64,000 bases of DNA from assembly GCA_035574175.1 (NCBI GenBank), contig DATLZB010000158.1, positions 1-64,000 on the forward strand, given 5' to 3'. Source of the stretch: DATLZB01 sp035574175. Lineage in GTDB: Bacteria; Pseudomonadota; Alphaproteobacteria; Rhizobiales; Hyphomicrobiaceae. Below the pieces are notes generated by a model that saw nothing but the letters and a program-made list of their open reading frames with translations, was not told the DNA's origin and did no database searches. Positions 8,999-17,799 of the stretch are shown here, piece by piece; the stretch's first letter is position 1, and each line of letters begins with the position of its first letter. The translations under genes were made by a program, and so were the position numbers.

Positions 8999-10546
8999 AT
9001 GACAGACACCGTCCTCATCATAGACTTCGGCAGCCAGGTCACCCAGCTCATCGCACGGCGGGTGCGCGAGCACGGTGTCTACTCGGAGATCGTCCCCTAC
9101 AACCGGGCCGCAGATGCGCTCGAACGCCTCAAACCAAAGGCTGTGATCCTGTCGGGGGGGCCGGCCAGCGTCACCGAAATGGGCACGCCGCGCACACCCG
9201 AGTGGGTGTGGACCTCGGGTCTGCCGGTGCTCGGCATCTGCTATGGCGAGCAGACCATGGTCGCAGAGCTCGGCGGCGAGGTGGAAGGCGGGCACACACG
9301 CGAGTTCGGCCGGGCGGAACTTGAGGTGACCGACGATTGCGCGCTGTTCGCCGGGGTGTGGAAGAAGGGCGAGCGCGACACGGTGTGGATGAGCCACGGC
9401 GATCGGGTCACCCGGTTGCCGCCGGGGTTTCGAGTGGTCGGAATATCAACCGGCGCACCGTTCGCAGCGATTGCCGACGAGAAGCGCAAGCTTTATGCGG
9501 TGCAGTTTCATCCGGAAGTCGCCCACACGCCGCGAGGCTCGGCGCTGATCGGCAACTTCGTGAAAAGAATCGCAGGGCTTGCCGGCGATTGGACCATGCG
9601 CCATTTCCGGTCGGCTGCGATCGAGCGGATCAGGGCGCAGGTCGGAAGCGGCCGCGTGATCTGCGGCCTCTCCGGCGGGGTTGACTCGGCGGTCGCTGCC
9701 AAGCTCATCCATGAGGCGATCGGCGATCAGCTCACCTGCATTCTCGTCGACCACGGCCTGATGCGGCTCAACGAGGCGCGGGAGGTCGTCGAGCTGTTCC
9801 GCGGCCACTTCAACGTGCCGCTGGTGCATGTCGATGCTGCCGAGACGTTCCTCGCCGCGCTCGCCGGCGTTTCGGAGCCGGAGGAGAAGCGCAAGATCAT
9901 CGGCGGGCTCTTCATCGACGTGTTCGAGGCGGAGGCAAAGAAACTCGGCGGTGGCGAGTTCCTGGCCCAGGGCACACTCTATCCCGACGTGATCGAAAGC
10001 GTGTCTTTCACCGGCGGGCCGTCGGTCACCATCAAGTCGCACCACAACGTCGGCGGGCTGCCCGAACGAATGAACCTCAAGCTCGTCGAGCCGCTGCGCG
10101 AGCTGTTCAAGGACGAGGTGCGTGCGCTCGGGCGGGAACTCGGTCTGCCCGAGAGCTTCGTCGGCCGCCACCCGTTCCCGGGGCCGGGATTGGCCATCCG
10201 CATCCCCGGACCAGTCGACCGCGACAAGCTCGAGGTGGTGCGCAAGGCAGACGCCATCTTCATCGCGGAGATCCGCAAGGCCGGGCTCTACGACAGCATC
10301 TGGCAGGCCTTCGCGGTGCTGCTGCCGGTGCGCAGCGTGGGTGTGATGGGTGATGCGCGCACCTACGACCACGTGTGCGCGCTGCGGGCGGTGACCTCGA
10401 CGGACGGCATGACCGCGGACAGCTATCCCTTCTTGCACGAGTTCCTGGCACGTGTGGCCACCCGCATCATCAACGAAGTGAAAGGTATCAACCGCGTGGT
10501 CTACGACGTGACCAGCAAACCGCCGGGAACGATCGAGTGGGAATGA
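8999..10546 (+). CDS. guaA: GMP synthase (glutamine-hydrolysing)
   Basis: Converts XMP to GMP using ATP and glutamine. Residues 1 to about 195 are the class I glutamine amidotransferase, with Cys81 in GICYGEQ and the His/Glu pair in HPEVAHT. The ATP pyrophosphatase domain carries the PP-loop SGGVDS at 225-230. The C-terminal dimerisation domain ends in KPPGTIEWE, the invariant family C-terminus. Its 515 residues are normal. It is divergent from pcm with about 170 bases between the two starts. The Shine-Dalgarno match is poor, a GGAG lying rather far upstream. Confidence 0.98.
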   Translation: MTDTVLIIDFGSQVTQLIARRVREHGVYSEIVPYNRAADALERLKPKAVILSGGPASVTEMGTPRTPEWVWTSGLPVLGICYGEQTMVAELGGEVEGGHTREFGRAELEVTDDCALFAGVWKKGERDTVWMSHGDRVTRLPPGFRVVGISTGAPFAAIADEKRKLYAVQFHPEVAHTPRGSALIGNFVKRIAGLAGDWTMRHFRSAAIERIRAQVGSGRVICGLSGGVDSAVAAKLIHEAIGDQLTCILVDHGLMRLNEAREVVELFRGHFNVPLVHVDAAETFLAALAGVSEPEEKRKIIGGLFIDVFEAEAKKLGGGEFLAQGTLYPDVIESVSFTGGPSVTIKSHHNVGGLPERMNLKLVEPLRELFKDEVRALGRELGLPESFVGRHPFPGPGLAIRIPGPVDRDKLEVVRKADAIFIAEIRKAGLYDSIWQAFAVLLPVRSVGVMGDARTYDHVCALRAVTSTDGMTADSYPFLHEFLARVATRIINEVKGINRVVYDVTSKPPGTIEWE

Positions 10547-10633
10547 TCCGGGGTTTTCGGCGCGGTTGGAAAAAGCGCTGCGGCGGCAATGTGGGCGCGG
10601 CCGTGCACAGCAGAGCGGTATGAGCGGGTGCGC

Positions 10634-10666
10634 AAAAAAGGGCCCCTCAGCGCGGGGCTGAGGGGC
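10634..10666 (-). terminator. Strong intrinsic terminator, minus strand
   Basis: Perfect 10-bp stem (10642-10651 with 10657-10666), five-base loop, then on the minus strand CC followed by six T (10639-10634). There is no T tract on the plus side, so it is not an efficient plus-strand terminator for guaA, although the hairpin could still protect that mRNA's 3' end. Confidence 0.8.
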
Positions 10667-10735
10667 AAGGGGCTCCGGCACGAGGGGGACGGGGGAGGGT
10701 GGCCGGAGCGCAGGGGAGGACTGCGCGATTAACGA
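10634..10735 (-). ncRNA. Candidate trans-acting small RNA with anti-Shine-Dalgarno loops
   Basis: On the minus strand three hairpins follow each other with almost no spacers. Hairpin 1 (10726-10708) is GCGCAG / CTGCGC with the seven-base loop TCCTCCC. Hairpin 2 (10708-10673) is CTCCGGC / GCCGGAG with a pyrimidine-rich loop containing CCCTCCCCC. Hairpin 3 (10666-10642) is a perfect 10-bp stem followed by CC and six T, a textbook intrinsic terminator. This architecture matches alphaproteobacterial sRNAs of the alpha-r7/alpha-r14 type of Sinorhizobium and the CcsR RNAs of Rhodobacter, which expose CCUCC-type loops against ribosome binding sites. The 5' end and promoter are not determined; 10735 is an estimate. 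Confidence 0.55.
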
Positions 10736-11080
10736 TGCCATCATGCGTCATCCCGGACCGGGCAGCTGTTCCTTACGATACAGGTGACGAAGAAAGCAGC
10801 GCTTCCACGGGGCACGAGCATGGCCGCGCCAGACTCGGCGGGCCCCCCTAAATGCCCAGCGTATTTTCTGTTTGCGGGGGCCTTGACCGGCAGCGTCCTT
10901 ATGCCGGAGGGCGAAGCGCTTTGCGCTGGCGCAATGCTTTCGCCAACAAAAGGCTTTACTCAACCGCCAATGGCGGACGCGGGTCGGCCCATCGTGGAAC
11001 TTCGCCGGCGACTCCCGCAGGCACATTTGCGCGGTGCGGGGCCGGACCGACGGCGTTACCGCAGCACGTAGGAGCGGCAG
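10736..11080. other. Non-coding stretch, no supported protein gene
   Basis: Between the small-RNA candidate and the next gene I find no frame with recognisable protein sequence. Overlapping frames on both strands (10748-11026 minus, 10784-11071 plus) are rich in Arg, Trp and Cys without a family match. At about 10907-10945 there is an imperfect palindrome around GGCGAAGCGC and TGCTTTCGCC, which could be part of a dispersed extragenic repeat; only one copy is in this window. Confidence 0.4.
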
Positions 11081-11299
11081 ATGATGGACATGGGCCCCAT
11101 GTCGCTATGGCACCTGGTGATCCTGGCGGCGGTCGCCTTCCTCTGGATCTTCCCGATGTGGAGGATCATCGACCGGATGGGTCGGCCGCCGGCGCTGGCG
11201 CTGCTCATGGTGTTTCCGCCGGCCTTTTTGATCGTGCTCTGGTGGCTCGCTTACACCGACTGGCCGGCGGCGGAGAGCAGTGCACCGCGCCGAGGGTAG
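11081..11299 (+). CDS. Small two-helix membrane protein
   Basis: A 72-residue protein with two hydrophobic segments at about residues 8-26 and 38-59, rich in Trp, Leu and Ala, and a short charged tail. The start has GGAGCGG a few bases upstream; ATG at 11081 or 11084 both serve. I recognise no functional family, although short membrane proteins with a conserved FPMWRIIDRMG-like loop are plausible small inner-membrane components. It stands alone between a non-coding stretch and a convergent gene. Confidence 0.6.
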   Translation: MMDMGPMSLWHLVILAAVAFLWIFPMWRIIDRMGRPPALALLMVFPPAFLIVLWWLAYTDWPAAESSAPRRG

Positions 11300-11363
11300 C
11301 GGCCTTGGGAGAGGCGGGACTCGACCCTGGGGCTACGGGCCCTGCGGCTAGCGCCCCCTGGCA

Positions 11364-12068
11364 CTACGGCGCCTCCTTCAAGGCCTCCAGCCGTTGGCCG
11401 GCTTCGGGAACGCCGGCCATGTGGGCCCTGGCATAGAGCTCGCGCGCAGTGTGGGTGTCGGCGGAGAGCCCGCGCGCACCCCAGGCGGCCAGCATGTTGG
11501 GATCGAAGGTTTCCGCCAGCGCCATCAACGCGGCCGGATCGCCCGCGCGGGCGGCAGGCTCAAGGAGGCTTCGCGCAGCGGCAATGTTGCCGCGGTCGAT
11601 CATCCGTTTGCCCCGGTCCAGCAGGACGCTCATTTCCGACGCGGTCGTCGCAGCAGTGAAATCGTTCGAGATCGCGGCGACGTGGCTGTCTGGAACCGCG
11701 CTCAGACTGGCGAAGCTGTTGATGGCGCCGATGGAGGCCATGGCAAGCATGGCGACGGCACCGAGGGCGGTAACGATACGGGGGGCGCCCGACCTCAACC
11801 GCTCGAACAGCTTTGTGCGCCAGCTAGTCCGGAGCGAAGGATCGACGCGCCAAGTGGAGAGGCGCGGCAGGTCCCGGTTGTCGGGCCTGCGTTTGAGAAT
11901 CTGAGGCAGCTCGGCCGTCGGATCGTCGAACTGGCCGCGCAGCAAGGGAGCGAAGTCCTCCGGCTCCGCCGGGCGGCGGAGGGCTCCGGCCAATTCCTGG
12001 ACCAGACGGCCCACGTCCTCTGCTGCGAGTGCCGGTAACCTCCCCGTTTGCTCGGAGCTCATACGCAT
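11364..12068 (-). CDS. Membrane-anchored protein with Sel1/TPR-like repeats, unknown function
   Basis: A 234-residue protein not assigned to a known function. The first 95 residues are polar and probably cytoplasmic. A hydrophobic segment at about residues 96-115 (IVTALGAVAMLAMASIGAI) is a single membrane anchor. The C-terminal half contains short helical repeats (DRGNIAAARSLLEPAARAGDPAALMALAETFDP, then TARELYARAHMAGVPEAGQRLEAL) resembling Sel1-like repeats, so it would face the periplasm. The start at 12068 is preceded by GAGG with a six-base spacer. It converges on the small membrane protein and stands alone. Confidence 0.65.
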   Translation of the reverse strand: MRMSSEQTGRLPALAAEDVGRLVQELAGALRRPAEPEDFAPLLRGQFDDPTAELPQILKRRPDNRDLPRLSTWRVDPSLRTSWRTKLFERLRSGAPRIVTALGAVAMLAMASIGAINSFASLSAVPDSHVAAISNDFTAATTASEMSVLLDRGKRMIDRGNIAAARSLLEPAARAGDPAALMALAETFDPNMLAAWGARGLSADTHTARELYARAHMAGVPEAGQRLEALKEAP

Positions 12069-12358
12069 TACACACCTCGCCGTTACTTAAAGGGCGATGA
12101 TCCAAAGGTGAGCTCAGCGTGGCTCTTGCCAAAGGTCGTGGCGCAGACAGATAGGTGTTGGCGCGTCGTCGCCGCCCTTGCAGGCGCTACGCCGGCTTAC
12201 CTCCGAAACTCGTGCCGAGGTTCCCCGCTCCTCGAGCAAGACGCTGCACATAGATTGTGGCAAATGATCGGAAGCGCGGGCAAATCTCGCGTCCAAAGGC
12301 ATTCGCGGCGCTCAGCGTCCGTTAAACTCCGGCGCGCGATAAATGGGGGAGTCGAAGC

Positions 12359-12949
12359 ATGCTGACGCTGATCATCGGACTTGCGCTGTTCTTCCTGATC
12401 CATCTTGTGCCCACGCGGCCGGAACTGAGGCGTGGGCTCGTCGAGCGCTTCGGGGAGGGCGGCTATAAAATCGGATTCTCGCTGATCTCGGCGGTGGCCC
12501 TGGTACTGATCGTTTTCGGATACGGCAAGCTGCAGGGAGCACCGGGGAAGAACCCGGAATTGTGGGTAGCACCAATCTGGGCGCGCCACGTGGCGCTTGC
12601 CCTGATGTTGCCGGCGTTTGTTCTGCTCGCCGCCGCCTATATCCCATCGCGTATTCGCAGCGCGGTTCAGCACCCGATGCTTGCCGCGGTCAAGATCTGG
12701 GCATTGGCTCACCTTTTCGCCAACGGAGACCTCGCTTCGGTAGCGCTGTTCGGCGGCTTTCTCGCCTTTGCCGCCTACGACCGCATGTCGGTCGCACGTC
12801 GGGGAGCACGAGGCCCGCTCGGGGAGCGCAAGGGCGGTCTTGCGCAGGATCTAATCGCCGTCGCCATTGGAGTTGGACTCTATCTGTTCATGCTGTTATT
12901 TGGCCATGCATGGCTGATCGGCGTGCCTTTGCTGCCAGGGTGGACCTGA
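12359..12949 (+). CDS. NnrU-family integral membrane protein
   Basis: A 196-residue membrane protein with about five to six hydrophobic helices. It matches the NnrU family in the opening (LTLIIGLALFFLIHLVPT), in the HPMLAAVKIWALAHLFANGD segment and in the terminal helices. NnrU proteins were named for a link to nitric oxide and nitrite reduction in Rhodobacter, but many members occur in bacteria without denitrification genes, and none are visible here. The ATG is preceded by GGGGGAG. The family is sure; the function is not. Confidence 0.85.
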   Translation: MLTLIIGLALFFLIHLVPTRPELRRGLVERFGEGGYKIGFSLISAVALVLIVFGYGKLQGAPGKNPELWVAPIWARHVALALMLPAFVLLAAAYIPSRIRSAVQHPMLAAVKIWALAHLFANGDLASVALFGGFLAFAAYDRMSVARRGARGPLGERKGGLAQDLIAVAIGVGLYLFMLLFGHAWLIGVPLLPGWT

Positions 12950-13161
12950 AGGAACCTTTTGCGGTCGTCGGTCATTGCCCGCGTGGAGTTAGGGCGACCC
13001 GCGGAGCGGAGTGAGTCTGCGCACGTCGTTGGCCGTTGGTTCGCCCTGGAAAGGCCTTAGGCCTCGTAAGCGTACGCGCGTTTGAGAGTGGCGGTGCGGG
13101 CTCGATCGGGCGCCCTTGGTTGGTCGCATGTAAGCGGCAATGGCAGGGAGGAGTGAGCAGC

Positions 13162-14367
13162 ATGTCCGGCACCCCGGCCGAAGCGGCGTTCAGCCGTTTT
13201 GCAGTCGATGTCGATCGCACCGCGATGCGCTCCGCCACTCATCCGGCAGAGGCCTTTACCGTCGGCATGGAGGAGGAACTGTTCCTCGTCAACGAGGCCG
13301 AGCTGCAGTGCGTCGAGCAGATGCCGGAGGCGTTCCGACTGGAGGCCAAAGCCGCGCTCGGCGATCACGTCAAACGCGAGGTCATCGGCTCCATGGTGGA
13401 GCTCGTGACCTCGGTCCATCACTCGCTCGCGGATGCCGGCGAGGAGCTCCGGTTCCTACGCACCACGCTGGCACAGATCGCGCAGCGCCACGGCTTGGCG
13501 CTGCTCGCGTGCGGCACGCATCCGTTCGCCAACTGGCGCGAGCAGAGGGTGACGCCGAAACCCCGCTACGACGCGGTGGCGGAGTCGCTCGGATCGCTGG
13601 TGAAGCGCGTGCACGCCTGCGGACTGCACACGCACGTGGCGGTGCACGACCCGGAAGTGCGCATCTCGGTGATGAACCGCATCCAGCGCTTCTTACCCAT
13701 CCTGCTCGCGCTCAGCACTTCCTCTGCGTTCTGGCGTGGGGAGCCGACCGGTCTCAAGAGCTATCGATCGGCCGCCAACGACGAAACGCCAAGAAACGGT
13801 TTGCCCACCCGGTTCCGCGATGAGGAGGAGTTTCAGCGCTTCGTGGCCAAGCTGACGGCGGCCGGCTATATCCCCGACCAGACGTTCCTGTGGTGGTCGA
13901 TACGGCCGTCGCTCCGGTTTCCGACGCTCGAACTAAGGATCACCGACTGCTGCACCCAGCTAGGCCATGCGGTTGCGCTTGCCGCGCTCTACCGCTGCCT
14001 CGTGCATACCCTCGCCGGTGATCCCGCGATCGCCGCCGAATGGGAGGATCATCACTATCTGCTCAATTGCGAGAACCGCTGGCAGGCGATGCGCTACGGC
14101 CTCGAGGCACGGTTGATCGAGCCGGTGACCGGTGCCACCGAAACCGTCGCCACCCTCGCGCGTTCCCTGGTGCGGCTGCTGGAGCCCAGCGCCCTCCAGC
14201 TCGGCTGCGCCGATGAGCTGCGCTCCGTGGAGGCGATCCTCGAGAACGGCACCAGTAGCGACCGGCAGTTGAGGGTGTATGAGGAGGCGATGGCGCAGGG
14301 GGCGAGCCCGGCCGAAGCGACACGCCGGGTGGCGGCGGAGATCGCGGCGCTGACGCTGTCGGTCTAA
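13162..14367 (+). CDS. YbdK-like carboxylate-amine ligase (glutamate-cysteine ligase family 2)
   Basis: Enzyme of the GCS2 family, an ATP-dependent carboxylate-amine ligase of about 400 residues. Supporting motifs are FTVGMEEELFLV near the N-terminus (Mg-binding glutamates), CGLHTHVAVHD, and FPTLELRITDCCTQ. E. coli YbdK has weak gamma-glutamylcysteine ligase activity, so the physiological substrate is uncertain. I use the ATG at 13162 because GGGAGG lies 10 bases upstream; the frame extends back to 13036 without a ribosome site. It is followed after about 150 bases by panB on the same strand. Confidence 0.88.
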   Translation: MSGTPAEAAFSRFAVDVDRTAMRSATHPAEAFTVGMEEELFLVNEAELQCVEQMPEAFRLEAKAALGDHVKREVIGSMVELVTSVHHSLADAGEELRFLRTTLAQIAQRHGLALLACGTHPFANWREQRVTPKPRYDAVAESLGSLVKRVHACGLHTHVAVHDPEVRISVMNRIQRFLPILLALSTSSAFWRGEPTGLKSYRSAANDETPRNGLPTRFRDEEEFQRFVAKLTAAGYIPDQTFLWWSIRPSLRFPTLELRITDCCTQLGHAVALAALYRCLVHTLAGDPAIAAEWEDHHYLLNCENRWQAMRYGLEARLIEPVTGATETVATLARSLVRLLEPSALQLGCADELRSVEAILENGTSSDRQLRVYEEAMAQGASPAEATRRVAAEIAALTLSV

Positions 14368-14520
14368 GTGCTTGTTTTATCACTGCCGGCGTTGCGCCGT
14401 TGGGTCCGGCGCCTGAGCAAGCGGCCTTTCCGCCTGTGCAGGCAAGGGATGCGGCCGGAGCCATTGCGGGAATTGGGTCAATCCGCTATCGCAGCCCTGT
14501 CGCAAGCCCTCGAGCCTCCC

Positions 14521-15387
14521 ATGTCAGCGCAAACCCAGGTCAAACGCCGCACCGCCCCCGACATCACTGCCATGAAAGGGGGCGAGCCGATCGTTTCGCT
14601 CACCTCCTACCACGCGCATACGGCGGCGATCGCGGACAAGTATTGCGATTTCCTGCTCGTCGGCGACAGCCTCGGCATGGTGATGCACGGTTATGAGACA
14701 ACGGTACCGGTGCCGCTCGAGTTGATGATCATGCACGGACGCGCCGTCGTGCGCGGGGCCAAACGGGCGCTGGTTGTGGTCGATATGCCCTTCGGCTCCT
14801 ACGAGGAAAGTCCGTCGGTTGCATTTCGCAACGCGGCACGAGTGATGAAGGAGACCGACTGCGGCGCGATTAAGCTCGAGGGTGGGCGGCGCATGGCCGA
14901 GACCATCCGGTATCTCGTCGAGCGCGGCATCCCGGTGATGGCCCATATCGGACTTACCCCACAGTCGATCAACGTGCTCGGTGGTTTCAAGGCGCAGGGT
15001 CGCAGCCAGGACCAGTGGGCAGCGATCGAGGAGGACGCGCGGCTGGTGGCCGAGGCGGGCGCCTTCGCCGTCGTGCTCGAGGCGATCGCGGAGCCGCTGG
15101 CGGCGCGAATCACGAGCGCAATCCCGATCCCGACCATCGGCATAGGGGCGTCGGCCGCCTGCGACGGCCAAATCCTGGTCATGGAAGACATGCTTGGCCT
15201 GTCACCGCGGGTGCCGAAGTTCGTCAAAACCTACGGCAGGGTCGGCGAGGCGATCGACGCGGCTATCAGGGATTATGCGAGCGAGGTGCGCACGCGCCGC
15301 TTTCCCACGACCCAGCACACCTACGCCATGAAGGCCGGCGAAGCTGGGCCAGGGGTCGCAAAATTGCCGAAAACCGGCCGCAGCTAA
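14521..15387 (+). CDS. panB: 3-methyl-2-oxobutanoate hydroxymethyltransferase
   Basis: Transfers a hydroxymethyl group from methylene-tetrahydrofolate to alpha-ketoisovalerate, making ketopantoate for pantothenate and CoA. The 288-residue protein shows the family signatures SLTSYHAHTAAIAD, LLVGDSLGMVMHG, VVDMPFGSYEES, and IKLEGG with the metal and substrate residues, plus IGIGAS. The start at 14521 gives MSAQTQVKRRTAPDI, the normal PanB N-terminus; the open frame back to 14368 is not supported. panC is not adjacent, as often in alphaproteobacteria. Confidence 0.96.
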   Translation: MSAQTQVKRRTAPDITAMKGGEPIVSLTSYHAHTAAIADKYCDFLLVGDSLGMVMHGYETTVPVPLELMIMHGRAVVRGAKRALVVVDMPFGSYEESPSVAFRNAARVMKETDCGAIKLEGGRRMAETIRYLVERGIPVMAHIGLTPQSINVLGGFKAQGRSQDQWAAIEEDARLVAEAGAFAVVLEAIAEPLAARITSAIPIPTIGIGASAACDGQILVMEDMLGLSPRVPKFVKTYGRVGEAIDAAIRDYASEVRTRRFPTTQHTYAMKAGEAGPGVAKLPKTGRS

Positions 15388-15473
15388 CGGTCAAGGAGCA
15401 ACGTTGACTGGCGGGCTGAGGGAACGGCGGTCGACACCCCATTACCTGCAGGTTCACGCAAGGCAGGGCTAAG

Positions 15474-16271
15474 TTGGCAATGGCCGATCAACACGACACC
15501 CTGCTGCGACAGGTCGAGGAGGAGCTGCGCCGGGAGCGGCTCGAACAATTCTGGCAGCACTACGGAATCTACGTCATCGCCGCGGCGGTGCTGATCGTCG
15601 TCGGCGTCGGCGGTTACAAGTGGTGGGAAGCCCGTTCGATCGCGGCTGCGGAAGAAGGAGGCCTGCGGTACGAGGCTGCCGTGCTGCTCGCCTCCTCGGG
15701 CAAGGCCAACGAGGCCAAGGCCGCGTTGGCCAAGATCGCAACCGAGGGGCCGGAAGGCTACGCGCAGCTTGCTCGTCTCAAGCTTGCGGGGGAGGCCGCC
15801 AAGGCGGGCAGGCGCGAGGAAGCCACCGCCGCATACGAGGCCCTGGCCGAAGACGGTAGCGCCGATCCCCTGCTCAGGGACTATGCGCGCCTGCAGGCTG
15901 CCGCGCTGAGACTCGATACGGCAGACTGGACGGAGATGAAGAATCGGCTCAACCCTCTAATCGGCGACGAAAACGCCTGGCGCTACTCGGCGCGGGAACT
16001 GCTTGGGCTTGCGGCCTATCGTGCGGGGCGGCTCGATGAGGCGCGGGGCGCGCTGAGCGCACTTGCCACAGACCCAAAGGCGCCGCCTTCCATCCGAGAG
16101 CGGGCCAACAACATCATGAGCCTGGTGGTAGCAAGTGAGCTTGCCAAGAACGCTCCGTCAAGCGGAGGTGGGAGCGTCGGCAGCACCGATTCGCTCAACA
16201 AGGCGGAGCGGCCGGTGACGCCCCCCGACCCGAAGGCGGCCCCGGCAAAGGGCGATGGCAGCAAGAAGTGA
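15474..16271 (+). CDS. YfgM-like tetratricopeptide inner-membrane protein
   Basis: A 265-residue protein with a short cytoplasmic N-terminus, one transmembrane helix at about residues 29-46 (YGIYVIAAAVLIVVGVGGYKWW) and a periplasmic TPR-like domain, followed by a low-complexity tail. It resembles the YfgM family associated with SecYEG, a periplasmic chaperone-linked helper of protein export. Its position directly before bamB matches the enterobacterial yfgM-bamB order and supports a role in outer-membrane biogenesis. The start is TTG at 15474 or, two codons on, ATG at 15480; AGGCAGGG precedes both. Confidence 0.82.
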   Translation: MAMADQHDTLLRQVEEELRRERLEQFWQHYGIYVIAAAVLIVVGVGGYKWWEARSIAAAEEGGLRYEAAVLLASSGKANEAKAALAKIATEGPEGYAQLARLKLAGEAAKAGRREEATAAYEALAEDGSADPLLRDYARLQAAALRLDTADWTEMKNRLNPLIGDENAWRYSARELLGLAAYRAGRLDEARGALSALATDPKAPPSIRERANNIMSLVVASELAKNAPSSGGGSVGSTDSLNKAERPVTPPDPKAAPAKGDGSKK

Positions 16272-16282
16272 AGGGACACCGA

Positions 16283-17656
16283 ATGGGACGGACGTTCACT
16301 TGCACCTTCGCATGGACGGTCTCATTCACGGTGCTGGTGGCGTTCGGCCTCGGCGGGTGCTCCGATAGTCTCCCGAGCCTGCCCAAGTTCAGTGATCTCA
16401 ATCCGTTTGCCGAAAAGCAGACGCCGCTGCCGGGCAAGCGTGTCGCCATCATGGAGACACCGGGGGGGTATGCGGCGGAACTCGCCAACGCGAGCCGGCC
16501 GATAACCCTGCCGCCTCAGCGTGCCAACGAGGACTGGACCCAGCCAGGGGGTACGCCGAGCAACGCCCCGGGGCACCTAGCCTTCTCAGGCTCTCCCAAG
16601 CAGGCATGGACGGCAGACGCCGGCACCGGCTCCGGCTCGGCCGGTCGGCTGACCGCCAGTCCCGTTGTCTACGATGGGCGCATCTACACCCTCGATGCGG
16701 CCGCCCGTATCACCGCCATATCGACGTCAGGCGGCTCGGTGGTCTGGCGGCAGACGCTGGTGCCGGAAAAGGAGCAGGGCGGGTTTTTTTCCTTCGGCAG
16801 CGACGCCAAGGGTGGGTTCGGCGGCGGGCTTGCCATCGACAACGGGCGGCTCTATGCGGCGACGGGCTACGGCGTGGTCGTGGCGCTCGACCCCAAGTCC
16901 GGTAAGAAGCTGTGGGAGAAAAACCTCGGAGCGCCGGTCAGGGCTTCGCCCACGGCGGCCGCCGATCGGGTGTTCGTCGTAACTGCCAATGGCCGCCTTT
17001 TCGCGCTCGCCGGCACGGACGGCAGCGAGATGTGGAGTTCGCGCGGGCTGCCAGAGCAAGCAAGCCTAATATCGAATCCCAGCCCGGCGGTGGAAGGCGA
17101 CGTCGTGGTTGCTCCCTTCACCTCGGGAGAGCTGGTGGCCGTGCGCATCAGCGACGGACAGACGCTGTGGACTGAGAGCCTGACACGGACGCGGGTTTCG
17201 AGCGCGATGGGCGTGCTGAGCGACGCGGGGAGGCCGGCAATTGACGGCGGAACGGTGTTCGCGGTCGGTCACGGCGGGCGCATGATTGCCACTCAGCTCA
17301 AGAACGGCGAGCGTCTGTGGTCGCTCAGCGTCCCGAGTACTCAGGGCCCCTGGGTGGCGGGCGAGAGCGTGTTTGTGGTCGACACAACCGGCCAGCTGAT
17401 CGCCGTCAACCGGCGCGACGGAAAGGTGCTGTGGTCGACGAAGCTGCAAGGCTCCAATATCTGGTCGGGTCCCACGCTGGCTGGAGGCCTGTTGTGGCTG
17501 GTCTCCAACCAGGGGGCGCTCGTCGGCGTCGATGCAACAACGGGGCGCGTGGCGAGCCAGCAGAGCCTTGGAACTCCAGCCTATATCGCGCCCGTGGTTG
17601 CGCAAGGGCGCATGTACGTGCTGGCCGACAATGCGCGGCTCTTCGCGCTGAATTAG
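16283..17656 (+). CDS. bamB: Outer membrane assembly lipoprotein BamB-like
   Basis: PQQ-repeat beta-propeller lipoprotein of the BAM complex, which inserts beta-barrel proteins into the outer membrane. A lipobox FGLGGC near residue 24 predicts lipid attachment. Propeller repeats of the type YTLDAAARITAIS, VALDPKSGKKLWE, FALAGTDGSEMW and IAVNRRDGKVLWS fill the rest. I take the ATG at 16283, preceded by AAGGGA; a GTG at 16268 overlapping the upstream stop is the alternative and would add five residues. It is tightly linked to the YfgM-like gene and so probably co-transcribed. Confidence 0.87.
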   Translation: MGRTFTCTFAWTVSFTVLVAFGLGGCSDSLPSLPKFSDLNPFAEKQTPLPGKRVAIMETPGGYAAELANASRPITLPPQRANEDWTQPGGTPSNAPGHLAFSGSPKQAWTADAGTGSGSAGRLTASPVVYDGRIYTLDAAARITAISTSGGSVVWRQTLVPEKEQGGFFSFGSDAKGGFGGGLAIDNGRLYAATGYGVVVALDPKSGKKLWEKNLGAPVRASPTAAADRVFVVTANGRLFALAGTDGSEMWSSRGLPEQASLISNPSPAVEGDVVVAPFTSGELVAVRISDGQTLWTESLTRTRVSSAMGVLSDAGRPAIDGGTVFAVGHGGRMIATQLKNGERLWSLSVPSTQGPWVAGESVFVVDTTGQLIAVNRRDGKVLWSTKLQGSNIWSGPTLAGGLLWLVSNQGALVGVDATTGRVASQQSLGTPAYIAPVVAQGRMYVLADNARLFALN

Positions 17657-17799
17657 GCAGGCGCAACTCAAAGCACGTCGGCAGAAATTCCATAATCGGC
17701 CGGAAATTAATTTCTTGGCAAGGGCCAGCGACGGTACCGCCCACGGAAGCTTAACCTTTCCAAGGCATTATCCCGACCGCCACAAGTCGGGGAGTGGGT

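Noticed and set aside
8830..9051. N-terminal extension of pcm
   Set aside because: Would overlap the divergent guaA start and hide the signal peptide; no ribosome site.
10748..11026. 92-residue minus-strand reading frame
   Set aside because: Arg/Trp/Lys-rich without family resemblance or ribosome site; overlaps another open frame on the plus strand. More likely non-coding or repeat DNA.
10784..11071. 95-residue plus-strand reading frame
   Set aside because: Mixed composition, no ribosome site, no recognisable motif, overlaps the frame above.
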